In this document: positions 41,119 to 48,683 of the stretch, one piece after another | Position numbering within the stretch: the first letter of the stretch is position 1 | How the letters are laid out: each line of letters starts with the position of its first letter | NCBI GenBank assembly: GCA_041690255.1 | Contig: JAWLHU010000005.1 | Coordinates: forward strand, 62,001-126,000 | Direction of reading: 5' to 3' | DNA from: JAWLHU01 sp041690255 | GTDB lineage: Bacteria; Bacillota; Sulfobacillia; Symbiobacteriales; Symbiobacteriaceae | Length of the DNA stretch: 64,000 nt | Notes under the pieces: model-generated | Database searches by the model: none | The model's input: the letters and a program-made list of their open reading frames with translations, nothing else | Told to the model about the DNA's origin: nothing | Program-made: the position numbers and the translations under genes

Positions 41119-42045
41119 TTAGCTCAACTCTGTAATCCGCTCAGCCACCTTGCGCCGGAGGTCACCGGCGAGATTGAGAAGGCTGGTCCAGTTCTCCCGG
41201 GTCGCATACTCCAGAGACTGATTCGCAAAGAGACCAGCCTCCTGGACCTGCCCGAGATCGAGGGCGTTTTCGCCCATAATCCAGGTCGCTTCGGCCATAT
41301 GGCGCCCTGTGACTCCCTGGCGGCCCGCCACAAAGAGCTCCTGACAGAGCCGGCTTGATGCGGTGAGATCGCGCTCCAGCCGGTGGTAGAGCGCCTTCCT
41401 GCAGATCAGTTCAGCCGAGAGTCGATCGTTCCGCTGCTCGGCCAGGTGCTCTTCCACCAGGGCCAGTTGCGGGGCCGCCATGGCCTGGTCCCCCCGCAGG
41501 AGATGGCACCAGGCTAGCTCCAGTGCCACCTGCGATCGCTGAGAGCGGTCGCCTTCCGACTCGACATAGCGGGCAGCGGACTCCAGGGCTTCCGCAGCCT
41601 GGTCCCAGCGCCGCCGCTGCTTGTAGACGGCTGCCAGCTTGATCCAGGCCTGCCCCTGCGACCCATCTGTACCGGTCATCTGCGGCAGCAGAGCGAGAAA
41701 GGCCAGAAGGTTCCGTTCGGCTTCATGGGTGTCCCCGATCTCGACCAGGGCGCAGCCTAGGTCAAAGTGAGCAAGCCCCAGCGTCTCCTGGTCGTTCGCA
41801 TTGCGAGCCTTTTCGACCGCCAGGCCCCCGAGCCTGCTGGCAGCATAATGGTCGTTCAGTGAATAGGCGGCACGACAGGCCATGCGGAGAAGCTTCGCCT
41901 CAACCTCCACCGACAGCTCCCCGCCTTGCAGCAGTCGTTCTGCCTCCCTGCGCGCCTGGTGGAAGGCGCCCGTCTGTAAGTAACGCTCCATTTTCGCTAG
42001 CGGCAAAACCGATCCCCCCAGACCCAGACTCACAGGCCCCCACAA
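41119..42045 (-). CDS. TPR-repeat protein of unknown function
   Basis: Up to 308 residues, almost entirely helix pairs. TPR-like spacing is seen in L-G-L-A-H-F-D-L-G-C-A-L-V-E-I-G-D, A-W-I-K-L-A-A-V-Y-K-Q-R-R-R-W-D-Q-A and A-E-A-T-W-I-M-G-E-N-A-L-D-L-G-Q. No DNA-binding HTH is present, unlike the TPR regulators of the Rap/PlcR type. The start is uncertain: GTG 42045 or a TTG about 14 codons later behind GGGGGG. It probably acts as a protein-interaction scaffold. Confidence 0.7.
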   Translation of the reverse strand: MWGPVSLGLGGSVLPLAKMERYLQTGAFHQARREAERLLQGGELSVEVEAKLLRMACRAAYSLNDHYAASRLGGLAVEKARNANDQETLGLAHFDLGCALVEIGDTHEAERNLLAFLALLPQMTGTDGSQGQAWIKLAAVYKQRRRWDQAAEALESAARYVESEGDRSQRSQVALELAWCHLLRGDQAMAAPQLALVEEHLAEQRNDRLSAELICRKALYHRLERDLTASSRLCQELFVAGRQGVTGRHMAEATWIMGENALDLGQVQEAGLFANQSLEYATRENWTSLLNLAGDLRRKVAERITELS

Positions 42046-42124
42046 TTGAACCCGCCCCTGCGTCCAATGGTATACACCAAAGCCAGCCCTTGTCTACATT
42101 TATTTCCAAATGATGAGCAAAAGA

Positions 42125-42152
42125 GAGCCAGAGCGTTTCTGCTCTGGCTCTC
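42125..42152 (-). terminator. Terminator of the small membrane protein at 42170
   Basis: AGAGCCAGAGC-GTTTCT-GCTCTGGCTCT is a perfect 11-bp stem; on the minus strand it is followed by TTTTGC. Confidence 0.85.
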
Positions 42153-42169
42153 ACCATTTTCGGAATGAA

Positions 42170-42391
42170 CTAGCTCGGGAAGATGAGGCTGATGGTGGCC
42201 TGGAGGAGATTCTGCTTGCCGCCAACGAGCGCCATCGTCAGACCCACGATGAAGATAAAGGTGGCCAGTGCAGGCGGGACCGGGCGCTTGGCAAAGGGAC
42301 CGCCCTTGATCAGCATCATCACCGAGGCGCCGAGCAGGATGTTACTCGCACCGAAGATGGCCCAGGAGATAATCAGTTGCGTCAGATTCAC
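42170..42391 (-). CDS. Small two-helix membrane protein
   Basis: 73 residues from GTG 42391, eight bases after AAGGAGGAGG. Two hydrophobic segments (about residues 4-26 and 39-60) are separated by a short basic loop I-K-G-G-P-F-A-K-R-P. A final F-P-S ends the protein. No family recognised. The strong ribosome site and terminator support it. A longer frame to 42442 would include the ribosome site itself. Confidence 0.65.
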   Translation of the reverse strand: MNLTQLIISWAIFGASNILLGASVMMLIKGGPFAKRPVPPALATFIFIVGLTMALVGGKQNLLQATISLIFPS

Positions 42392-42595
42392 GCGGATGCC
42401 TCCTCCTTCACATCGGACAGCTTCTCGACCACCCGCTATCACCTCTCAGCGAGCAGGGGATGGGGAGCCAGATCTTGTAAACCACTACTCTAGCACATTG
42501 GTGTCAGAAGAAAGGTAGTACCAGTCCCTTATTATAGACCATATTTGCAGGCTGGTCCAGCAGAACGGAAGCATCTTTCAAGGAGGTGAGCTGCC

Positions 42596-42877
42596 GTGAA
42601 CCGGGCCATCTCGGGCCGACTGGTGGAGCAAGGGACGGGGAGGCCGCTCTGTGGACACCTGGTGGTGGCCGGAAGGGTGCTGGGCAACCGGATTCTCCTC
42701 CTGGGCCGGGAGCGGAGCGGGCCAGAGGGGCGGTTTCGGGTGGAGTACCCCCCGCTGAGCGAGCCGCCTGACCTGACGCTGCTCGTCTTGGATCCTGAGG
42801 GGGCGCTGCTTTACATCGAGCCTCCTCACCGGTCCATACCGGGGGCGGAACTGCACCTGGTCGTGGAGGTTGGCTGA
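42596..42877 (+). CDS. Small protein with carboxypeptidase-regulatory-like (transthyretin-type) fold
   Basis: 93 residues from GTG 42596, after AAGGAGGTGAG. The sequence I-S-G-R-L-V-E-Q-G-T-G-R-P-L near residue 5 followed by S-G-P-E-G-R-F-R-V-E-Y near 41 has the strand-turn pattern of carboxypeptidase-regulatory-like beta sandwiches. No signal peptide, so it would be cytoplasmic or part of a coat. The assignment is by pattern only. Confidence 0.6.
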   Translation: MNRAISGRLVEQGTGRPLCGHLVVAGRVLGNRILLLGRERSGPEGRFRVEYPPLSEPPDLTLLVLDPEGALLYIEPPHRSIPGAELHLVVEVG

Positions 42878-43009
42878 GTCCGAGGCCCGGCTGGAGAGGG
42901 GGGAGCCCATCCGGCCGGGCTCTCTCGCGCAGGCCGCTGAGAGTTCCTGCCATTTGCTAAAACCGGATGGCGCCCGCATACGTATAGATTGGTAAGGAGG
43001 TGTCGGGAA

Positions 43010-44320
43010 GTGAGCAGGTTCTTCCGGCCGATCCCTGCACTGGTCTTCCTCTTGCTGACCCTGGTCGGAGCGATCCTCCTCTGGCCGCGTACCCCCCGGT
43101 ATCACCTGGTGATCAACCAGGAGCGGGTCGTCGAACAGGTTACGGCCAGCGAACTTGGTGAAGCGCTGCGCAACTGGGCCAACCGGCAGATGGAGCGGGA
43201 GGTGTGGCTGGCGCACGAGGACCAGACCTGGCGATTCCGGCGGGCCGAGTTGGGCCTCCACTTTTCGCTTGCGGACGCCGAGGAGCAGATCGCAGCGGCG
43301 CTTTCAGGCAGGAAGCCTCGCTTCGCCCCCCTCGAGGTGAGGATCGGCGTCGTGGACAAGTGGGACTTGGCGGTCCTGGAGAAGGCCCTACGCCCGATCC
43401 GGCAGGCCGTGGAGCGCGCCCCGATCCCGGCGGCACTGCGAGTGGAGGGGGAGTCGGTCGCCGTGGTCCCATCGGAGGATGGAGTCGCGGTGGAGACCGC
43501 CCCGGTCATCCGCCTGCTGCGGGAGGCGGGCGACCAGGAGAAGATCGCACTGCCGGTCTCTCCGGTGCGCCCGGAGGAGACGACCGAGAGCGTGGCGGCC
43601 ATGGGCGTCCGCCGCCTTGTCGCGGAGTGGACGACGCACTACGATCCGACCATCCCCCGGGCGGAGAATGTGGAGCGGGCCGCCGCCGCTTTTGACGGGC
43701 TGATGCTGAAGCCCGGCGAGATCCTCTCCTACAACGCCACCGTTGGCCCGATCGACTCCGGGACCGGATGGCGTGAGGCCTATGTGATCGTGGGCGGAGA
43801 ACTGGTGCCGGGGATCGGCGGAGGCGTCTGCCAGGTGGCGACCACCCTGTACGGGGCTGCTCTGCGGGCAAACATGGAGATCCTGGAACGGCATCCCCAT
43901 CAGTTGGCGGTCAGCTACATTCCCCCCTCGGAGGATGCGGCGGTGGCCCAGGGCTGGCAGGATCTGAAGATCCGCAACACGACACCGGGGCATCTGCTGA
44001 TCCAGACCGAGTCCGGTGGCGGAACGGTCACCTTCCGGCTCTACGGCGATCTCCCCGCCGGCCAGGAAGTGAGAATCGAATCGATGGTGACCGGCAGCCA
44101 GCCATTTCCGACCCGCCTGATCGATGACCCGACGCTCCTGTCCGGGCAGGAGATGCGGGTAAGTGCCGGTGCCCCGGGGGTCCGATCCGAAGCCTACCGG
44201 TTGCTCTTCATGAACGGGGAACTGGTCAAGCGCGAGCTGCTCTCGCGCGATTCGTACAGCCCAACCGCAGCCGTTCTGCGCCGAGGGTCGGCGCCACCGG
44301 TCACGGCGAGCCAGGAATAA
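43010..44320 (+). CDS. VanW-family protein, membrane-anchored
   Basis: 436 residues from GTG 43010 (AAGGAGG at 42994-43000). An N-terminal membrane helix (about 6-27) is followed by a PG-binding-like domain (to about 215). The VanW domain follows, with F-D-G-L-M-L-K-P-G-E-I-L-S-Y-N near 235, G-I-G-G-G-V-C-Q-V-A-T-T-L-Y near 275-288, and H-P-H-Q-L near 305. The C-terminal about 80 residues are a G5-like tail. VanW proteins are found in cell-wall contexts and one gene cluster for vancomycin resistance; the activity is unresolved. It is followed by the NlpC/P60 gene, supporting a wall role. Confidence 0.88.
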   Translation: MSRFFRPIPALVFLLLTLVGAILLWPRTPRYHLVINQERVVEQVTASELGEALRNWANRQMEREVWLAHEDQTWRFRRAELGLHFSLADAEEQIAAALSGRKPRFAPLEVRIGVVDKWDLAVLEKALRPIRQAVERAPIPAALRVEGESVAVVPSEDGVAVETAPVIRLLREAGDQEKIALPVSPVRPEETTESVAAMGVRRLVAEWTTHYDPTIPRAENVERAAAAFDGLMLKPGEILSYNATVGPIDSGTGWREAYVIVGGELVPGIGGGVCQVATTLYGAALRANMEILERHPHQLAVSYIPPSEDAAVAQGWQDLKIRNTTPGHLLIQTESGGGTVTFRLYGDLPAGQEVRIESMVTGSQPFPTRLIDDPTLLSGQEMRVSAGAPGVRSEAYRLLFMNGELVKRELLSRDSYSPTAAVLRRGSAPPVTASQE

Positions 44321-44381
44321 TTTGGCGTACGACAATGCATCCTTCCGTACAGGGGGTGTTCCGCAGAGGGGCGAATCTGTC

Positions 44382-45275
44382 ATGAGCGTCCCAGACTCGT
44401 CATCCGAGGAGGGAGCCTCCCTGCAGTATACACGAAGAGCCCGGTCCGCCTGTCTCACCGTGACCACGATCCTCCTCTGCCTGATGCCCGCCGCCGCTCG
44501 CGCAGAGTCCCCTGCCGATTCCGTTCAGGTGGTGCTGAATGGCCGGCCCCTATCGTTCGATGTGCCGCCGGTGATCGAGCAGAATGTGACGATGGTGCCG
44601 GTGCGGGCCGTTCTGACGCCGCTCGGAGCCACCTTCGCCTGGGATCAGGAGGCCATGAGGGTCACGGCTCTCCTGTATACCACCCGGATTGATGTGGTCG
44701 TCGGCGAATCGACCGCCCAGGTCAACGAGAGAGATGTGCCCCTGCCCATGCCGGTCATGAACCGGGACGGCCGGACGCTGATCCCGCTTCGGTTCTTCGC
44801 CGAGGCGTTGGGTTTTGGCGTTCAGTGGGAGGCAGAGACCCGCACCGTTATGCTGCAGAGCCAGGAGCCAGAGCCGGGCGTCAGCCGCCAGGCGTCCCGG
44901 CGGACGGGCGACCTGGTTCTGGTCAGGGCTCTGGAGCAGATCGGTGCCGGCTACTCCTGGGGGGGCACGCGGCCCGAGACGGGATTCGACTGCAGTGGGT
45001 TTGTCACCTACCTGAGCCTGGCGGTAGGGCAGGAGGTGCCGCGCACCTCGGAGGAGCTCTTCGCAGCAGGCGTGCCGATCGCCGATGAGGATCTGGTCGC
45101 CGGCGATCTGGTCTTCTTCACCACCTATGCCCCCGGCGCCTCGCACGTTGGCGTCTACGATGGCGAGGGCGGCTTCATTCACGCCCAGTCCCCCGAGGTG
45201 GGGGTTGTCCGTACCCCACTCTCTCGTGCATACTGGTCAGAGCGGTATCTGGGGGCTCGCCGGATCTTCCGGTAG
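44382..45275 (+). CDS. Secreted NlpC/P60 peptidase with copper-amine-oxidase-N stalk domain
   Basis: 297 residues from ATG 44382. A signal peptide (about residues 20-42) is followed by a stalk domain (V-P-V-R-A-V-L-T-P-L-G-A and I-P-L-R-F-F-A-E-A-L-G-F, residues about 75-155). The NlpC/P60 domain has the catalytic Cys in F-D-C-S-G-F-V (about 207), His in A-S-H-V-G-V-Y (about 256), and a second His in G-F-I-H-A (about 267). It would cleave peptidoglycan stem peptides (D-Glu/Dap bond). The stalk domain probably binds wall. The next gene starts 33 bases on. Confidence 0.9.
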   Translation: MSVPDSSSEEGASLQYTRRARSACLTVTTILLCLMPAAARAESPADSVQVVLNGRPLSFDVPPVIEQNVTMVPVRAVLTPLGATFAWDQEAMRVTALLYTTRIDVVVGESTAQVNERDVPLPMPVMNRDGRTLIPLRFFAEALGFGVQWEAETRTVMLQSQEPEPGVSRQASRRTGDLVLVRALEQIGAGYSWGGTRPETGFDCSGFVTYLSLAVGQEVPRTSEELFAAGVPIADEDLVAGDLVFFTTYAPGASHVGVYDGEGGFIHAQSPEVGVVRTPLSRAYWSERYLGARRIFR

Positions 45276-45308
45276 CTCCCTCTTCCAGTCACCGCTTGAG
45301 GAGGATCT

Positions 45309-45971
45309 ATGCGCAAGCGTCTCGGCACCTTCGCCGCTCTGATAGGTGCATTGCTGATTGGAGCGACGGCCCTCTGGGTCTGGCCCTGGCTCCGTCCCTT
45401 CTTCCGTGGTGGACTTCAGGTGGCCACCGACCTGCTGCAAGAGGCCGGGTCGTGGGGGCCCCTTCTGGTTGTCGCACTGCAGCTCCTGCAGGCCGTGATC
45501 TCGCCGCTGCCGTCGTGGCCGGTGACCGTTGCAGCGGGGGCTTTGTACGGGTCGACCACGGGGACGCTGCTCTCCCTGTCCGGTGGTATGCTCGGGGCGG
45601 TCGTTAACTTCAGCCTGGCCCGGTGGCTCGGCCACGCCCTCGTTCGCCGGCGCCTGGGCGAGCGCTGGATCGAACTGGCCGGCGGACTTGGGCCGCTCCA
45701 TTTCCTCTTACTCTCCCTCTTCGGAAGGCTGATTCCGATCGCATCGTTCGATCTGGTTGCCTACCTGGCGGGGATTGGTCGGATTCGCCTGCCGCTTTTC
45801 CTGGCCGTGGCAATGCTTGGGCAGGCGCCGGCCTTCTTCGCCTACGCCTACTTCGGACAGGACCTGGCCGCTGCCAATGAAGCGGGGCTCTGGGGTAGCC
45901 TGCTCCTTCTGCTCTTTGTTGGCCTGATCCTGGGTGGACAACGTATCTGGAGGAAACTGACAACCGGATAA
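45309..45971 (+). CDS. TVP38/TMEM64 (VTT/SNARE-associated) membrane protein
   Basis: 220 residues with about six hydrophobic segments. The motif I-S-P-L-P-S-W-P-V-T-V-A-A-G-A-L-Y-G near residue 65-82 and F-G-R-L-I-P-I-A-S-F-D-L-V-A-Y-L-A-G near 145-162 are the two re-entrant loops of the VTT/DedA-type domain. Family members move or scramble lipids. GAGGAGG precedes the ATG. No functional partner can be assigned. Confidence 0.88.
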   Translation: MRKRLGTFAALIGALLIGATALWVWPWLRPFFRGGLQVATDLLQEAGSWGPLLVVALQLLQAVISPLPSWPVTVAAGALYGSTTGTLLSLSGGMLGAVVNFSLARWLGHALVRRRLGERWIELAGGLGPLHFLLLSLFGRLIPIASFDLVAYLAGIGRIRLPLFLAVAMLGQAPAFFAYAYFGQDLAAANEAGLWGSLLLLLFVGLILGGQRIWRKLTTG

Positions 45972-45984
45972 GCTGCTCTTCTTG

Positions 45985-46014
45985 TTGACGCCTGCATTTC
46001 CGCTGTGCTAACAT
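45985..46014 (+). promoter_or_regulatory. Promoter of tRNA-Cys
   Basis: TTGACG (45985-45990) and TAACAT (46009-46014), spacer 18, 17 bases before the tRNA. Confidence 0.65.
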
Positions 46015-46030
46015 CAGGAATGCACGTTGC

Positions 46031-46105
46031 GGTGGGTTGGCGAAGTGGTAACGCGGCGGTCTGCAAAACCGTTATCCGTGGGTTCAAATCCCACACCCAC
46101 CTCCA
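46031..46105 (+). tRNA. tRNA-Cys (anticodon GCA)
   Basis: 75 nt including CCA. Acceptor GGTGGGT / ACCCACC, anticodon loop CTGCAAA giving GCA, T arm GTGGGTTCAAATCCCAC, discriminator T. Confidence 0.96.
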
Positions 46106-46112
46106 GGGAAAG

Positions 46113-46147
46113 AAGGCTCAGATCGTCGTCCGGCGATCTGGGCCTTT
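46113..46147 (+). terminator. Terminator of tRNA-Cys
   Basis: AAGGCTCAGATCG pairs with CGATCTGGGCCTT (one G-U), ending in TTT. Confidence 0.75.
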
Positions 46148-46353
46148 CCGCGTCCAACTGCTGGAACGCGCCCTTCTCCTCCGGGGATTCAAGGAGCCTC
46201 TGGAAGTTCTGATCCTGGAAGCCCTCTTCTCAAGAGCCCCCCCTCTTTAGTCACCTTGTGGTACGCACACCGGACTGCTCTGGTCCAACCCGTCAGGGAC
46301 CGCTTGGCAAAGAGGTGCGTACCATGGCCCCGAGAGGCGGGAGGAGGGAAGGT

Positions 46354-47619
46354 ATGATATACGATCGATGGGCCGAGTGCATGGGAGCGGAGGAACGGAG
46401 GGCTCTGCAGTGGGAGCGGTTGACCTGGTCCCTCCAGCACGTCCACCGCCACGTCCCGTTCTATCGGGAGCGCCTACGGAGCGACGCCATGCAGAGTCTT
46501 GACTCCCTCCGGGAGTTACCGTTCACGACGAAGGAGGATCTACGGGATCAGTACCCCTTCGGCCTCCTCGCGGTGCCGCCGGAGGTTCTGGCCAGGGTTC
46601 ACGCCACCTCTGGCACCGGTGGCAAGCCGGTACTGGTCGGCTACACCCGGCGAGACCTGGTCACCTGGGCGCGGCTCTGTGCCCGGCTCCTGACCGCCGC
46701 GGGAGGAGGCGCCGGCGACCGGCTGCACATTGCCCTGAACTACGGGCTCTTCGCAGGGGGGCTCGGCATCCACGGCGGGGCGGAGCTGCTCGGCTGTACC
46801 GTGATCCCCGCGTCGGCGGGCGCCACATATCAGCAGTTGACGCTCCTGGCGGATCTCCGCCCCCAGGGGTTGAAGGCGACCCCATCGTACGCCATGCACC
46901 TCGCGGAGATGGCCGAGGAGCAGGGGCTGAACCCGCGCAGCTTTGGGATTCAGTACGGGATATTCGGGGCCGAACCGTGGTCGGAGGAGGCACGCCAGCG
47001 CCTGGAGGCACGCTACGGGCTGGAGGCGTTCGATTCCTACGGGCTGAGTGAGATGCTCGGACCGGGAGTCGCCTTTGAATGCTCGCAGCACGACGGGCTC
47101 CACCTGGCAGAGGACCACTTCCTGGCCGAGGTGATCGAGCCCGAGACCGGCCGCGTTCTACCACCCGGCGAGGAGGGAGAACTGGTGCTCACCTCGCTCA
47201 CCAAGGAGGCCCTTCCGCTGATCCGATACCGGACGGGCGACCGGACACGGTTGACGACAGAACCCTGTCGCTGCGGGCGGACGACCGCTCGGCTGGAACG
47301 AATTCGCGGCCGCGTCGATGAGATGCTCGTCATCCGTGGGGTGAACCTGTACCCATCTGAGATGGAGCGCGTGTTGCTCCGGTTCTCCGAGCTGTTGCCC
47401 CGCTTCCAGGTGCGCCTCTTCCGGACGGGCTCGCTGGACGAGGTGCAGGTGGTGGTGGAGACCCGTATGCCCGCCATGGCCACGCCGGAGTTGGCTCAGC
47501 GGATCGGTGCAGCCCTCAAGCGCGAACTGGGCGTCTCTGTGGGAGTGGGTCTCGACCGGGTACCGCCCAGCGAGGGCCGGAACAAGGCCCTCCGGGTGAT
47601 CGATCAACGCCAGAGATAA
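46354..47619 (+). CDS. Phenylacetate-CoA ligase-like adenylate-forming enzyme
   Basis: 421 residues from ATG 46354, with GGAGGAGGG upstream; the frame opens earlier without support. A-T-S-G-T-G-G-K-P near residue 85 is the ATP-phosphate loop. G-I-F-G-A-E-P-W near 208, D-S-Y-G-L-S-E-M near 228, and I-R-Y-R-T-G-D near 290 are adenylation motifs. The C-terminal V-R-G-V-N-L-Y-P-S-E and R-N-K-A-L-R are characteristic of PaaK-type ligases. It activates a carboxylic acid, aromatic in characterised homologues, to its CoA ester. Substrate unknown; no paa genes nearby. Confidence 0.88.
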   Translation: MIYDRWAECMGAEERRALQWERLTWSLQHVHRHVPFYRERLRSDAMQSLDSLRELPFTTKEDLRDQYPFGLLAVPPEVLARVHATSGTGGKPVLVGYTRRDLVTWARLCARLLTAAGGGAGDRLHIALNYGLFAGGLGIHGGAELLGCTVIPASAGATYQQLTLLADLRPQGLKATPSYAMHLAEMAEEQGLNPRSFGIQYGIFGAEPWSEEARQRLEARYGLEAFDSYGLSEMLGPGVAFECSQHDGLHLAEDHFLAEVIEPETGRVLPPGEEGELVLTSLTKEALPLIRYRTGDRTRLTTEPCRCGRTTARLERIRGRVDEMLVIRGVNLYPSEMERVLLRFSELLPRFQVRLFRTGSLDEVQVVVETRMPAMATPELAQRIGAALKRELGVSVGVGLDRVPPSEGRNKALRVIDQRQR

Positions 47620-47686
47620 GTTCAGCCCCGGACGATCAGTGGCAACAGCCCCCTGGTTTGCATAACGTGGAACGGAGGTGGAATCA

Positions 47687-47800
47687 GTGAACTACGGATG
47701 GTACGGCAAACCTTGGGGGAAGTTTGCGAAACCCTTCGGCAAGTTTGCAAAACCCTTTGGCAAGGTCGGAAAGATCCCCTTCTACGGCAAGTGGTGGTAG
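47687..47800 (+). CDS. 37-residue repetitive cationic, aromatic peptide
   Basis: GTG 47687 lies six bases after a strong GGAGGTG, and a good terminator follows. The product begins M-N-Y-G-W-Y-G-K-P-W and then repeats G-K-F-A-K-P-F twice, a third degenerate G-K-V-G-K-I-P-F, and ends Y-G-K-W-W. It has about nine Lys, no acidic residue and many Phe, Trp and Tyr, with Lys and aromatic residues alternating every 3-4 positions. No family recognised. It may be a membrane-active peptide or a spore- or coat-associated structural peptide; the sequence cannot decide. Confidence 0.65.
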   Translation: MNYGWYGKPWGKFAKPFGKFAKPFGKVGKIPFYGKWW

Positions 47801-47812
47801 GGTTTCTCATAC

Positions 47813-47848
47813 ACGAGGAGCGGGGGTAATCCCCGCTCTCGTTTGTGT
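47813..47848 (+). terminator. Terminator after the 37-residue peptide gene
   Basis: ACGAG-G-AGCGGGG pairs with CCCCGCT-CTCGT, followed by TTTGTGT. Confidence 0.75.
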
Positions 47849-47919
47849 CGCCAGGGGGACGTGCGCGGCAGGCTACTCCTCCAGGAGGAATAGGCCTGAG
47901 TCAGGAGGAAATAGATAGG

Positions 47920-48009
47920 GTGTACCCATATTGCATTCTCAAGTTCCTAATCAGATACGAACAACGCTTCCATGAGAGAGGTGGTCCCCGCTGGGAAAGA
48001 AGACCATGA
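47920..48009 (+). CDS. Possible 29-codon upstream ORF coupled to the selenoprotein gene
   Basis: GTG 47920 follows AGGAGG (47903-47908) by eleven bases. The frame (M-Y-P-Y-C-I-L-K-F-L...) ends in TGA at 48007-48009, overlapping the ATG of the next gene (ATGA). The downstream gene has only a weak GAAAGAAG site, so coupled translation is plausible. The peptide itself resembles nothing known; a chance ORF is quite possible. Confidence 0.3.
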   Translation: MYPYCILKFLIRYEQRFHERGGPRWERRP

Positions 48010-48683
48010 GCCAGAAGAAGGGCAAGAGCAGCCAGGCGATCTGGATAGTAGCCGGAGCCGCAGTTCTGGTGGTTGGTGGACTGATCGCGCTCAGCCAGCT
48101 CTCCGCTGGCAAGGAGTCGGCTCCTCCCGCTACGGTGCAGACGGGCGAGAACTCGGACCAGGCTCACAACGTCGTTCGCGGCGTCTGGGGTTCCGAGAAC
48201 GCCAAGGTGGTCCTCGAGGAGTACCTGGATTATGGCTGACCGCACTGCAAGACCGCACATGATGTGGTCGCGCCGCAGTTGGCGGCGCTCGTCGAGAGCG
48301 GCCAGGTCCGGGTGGAATACAAGCAGTTCCCGCTCAATAACACGACCTCGATCTGGGCCGTGGAGGCGGTGGAGTGCGCAGCGGACCAGGGCATGTGGTA
48401 CGCCATGCATCTGCATATCTTCGCCAACCAGGGAAAACAGCAGGTGTCCACCAACCTGACAAAGCAGTTTGCGAAGGACCTCGGTCTTGACACCCAGGCG
48501 TTCAATCAATGTGTGGACGATGACAAGTACGTCTCCGCCGCCAGGGGATTCCAGTCAGAGGCTCAGAAGCGGGGCATTACCGGCACTCCGGCCTTCTTCC
48601 TGAACGGCAAGGCGATCGACCTGGGCACCCTGAAGGGCTGGGACGACATTCCGAAGCTTGTCGAGCAGGCGGTGAACCAGTAG
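48006..48683 (+). CDS. Membrane-anchored DsbA-like thiol-disulfide oxidoreductase; selenoprotein (Sec78)
   Basis: Reading from ATG 48006 the frame meets TGA at 48237-48239 and continues open to TAG 48683 (225 residues). The TGA sits exactly where the first Cys of a DsbA active site should be: L-D-Y-G-U-P-H-C-K-T, so the motif is U-x-x-C. An N-terminal membrane helix (about 11-33) anchors it outside the membrane. The thioredoxin core with helical insertion follows, and cis-Pro is in G-T-P-A-F-F-L-N-G-K. It would form or exchange disulfides in exported proteins. It overlaps the VKOR gene by one base. A nonsense mutation is unlikely given position, the hairpin after it and the sel genes nearby. 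Confidence 0.9.
48237..48269 (+). promoter_or_regulatory. UGA codon and SECIS hairpin of the DsbA-like selenoprotein
   Basis: Eleven bases after the UGA, GACCGC (48251-48256) pairs with GTGGTC (48264-48269), one G-U, around a seven-base loop ACATGAT. The spacing is almost the same as in selD. Confidence 0.7.

Noticed and set aside
48237..48239. Nonsense mutation making the DsbA-like gene a pseudogene
   Set aside because: The TGA replaces the active-site Cys exactly, the frame stays open to a stop that overlaps VKOR, and sel genes and a hairpin support Sec.
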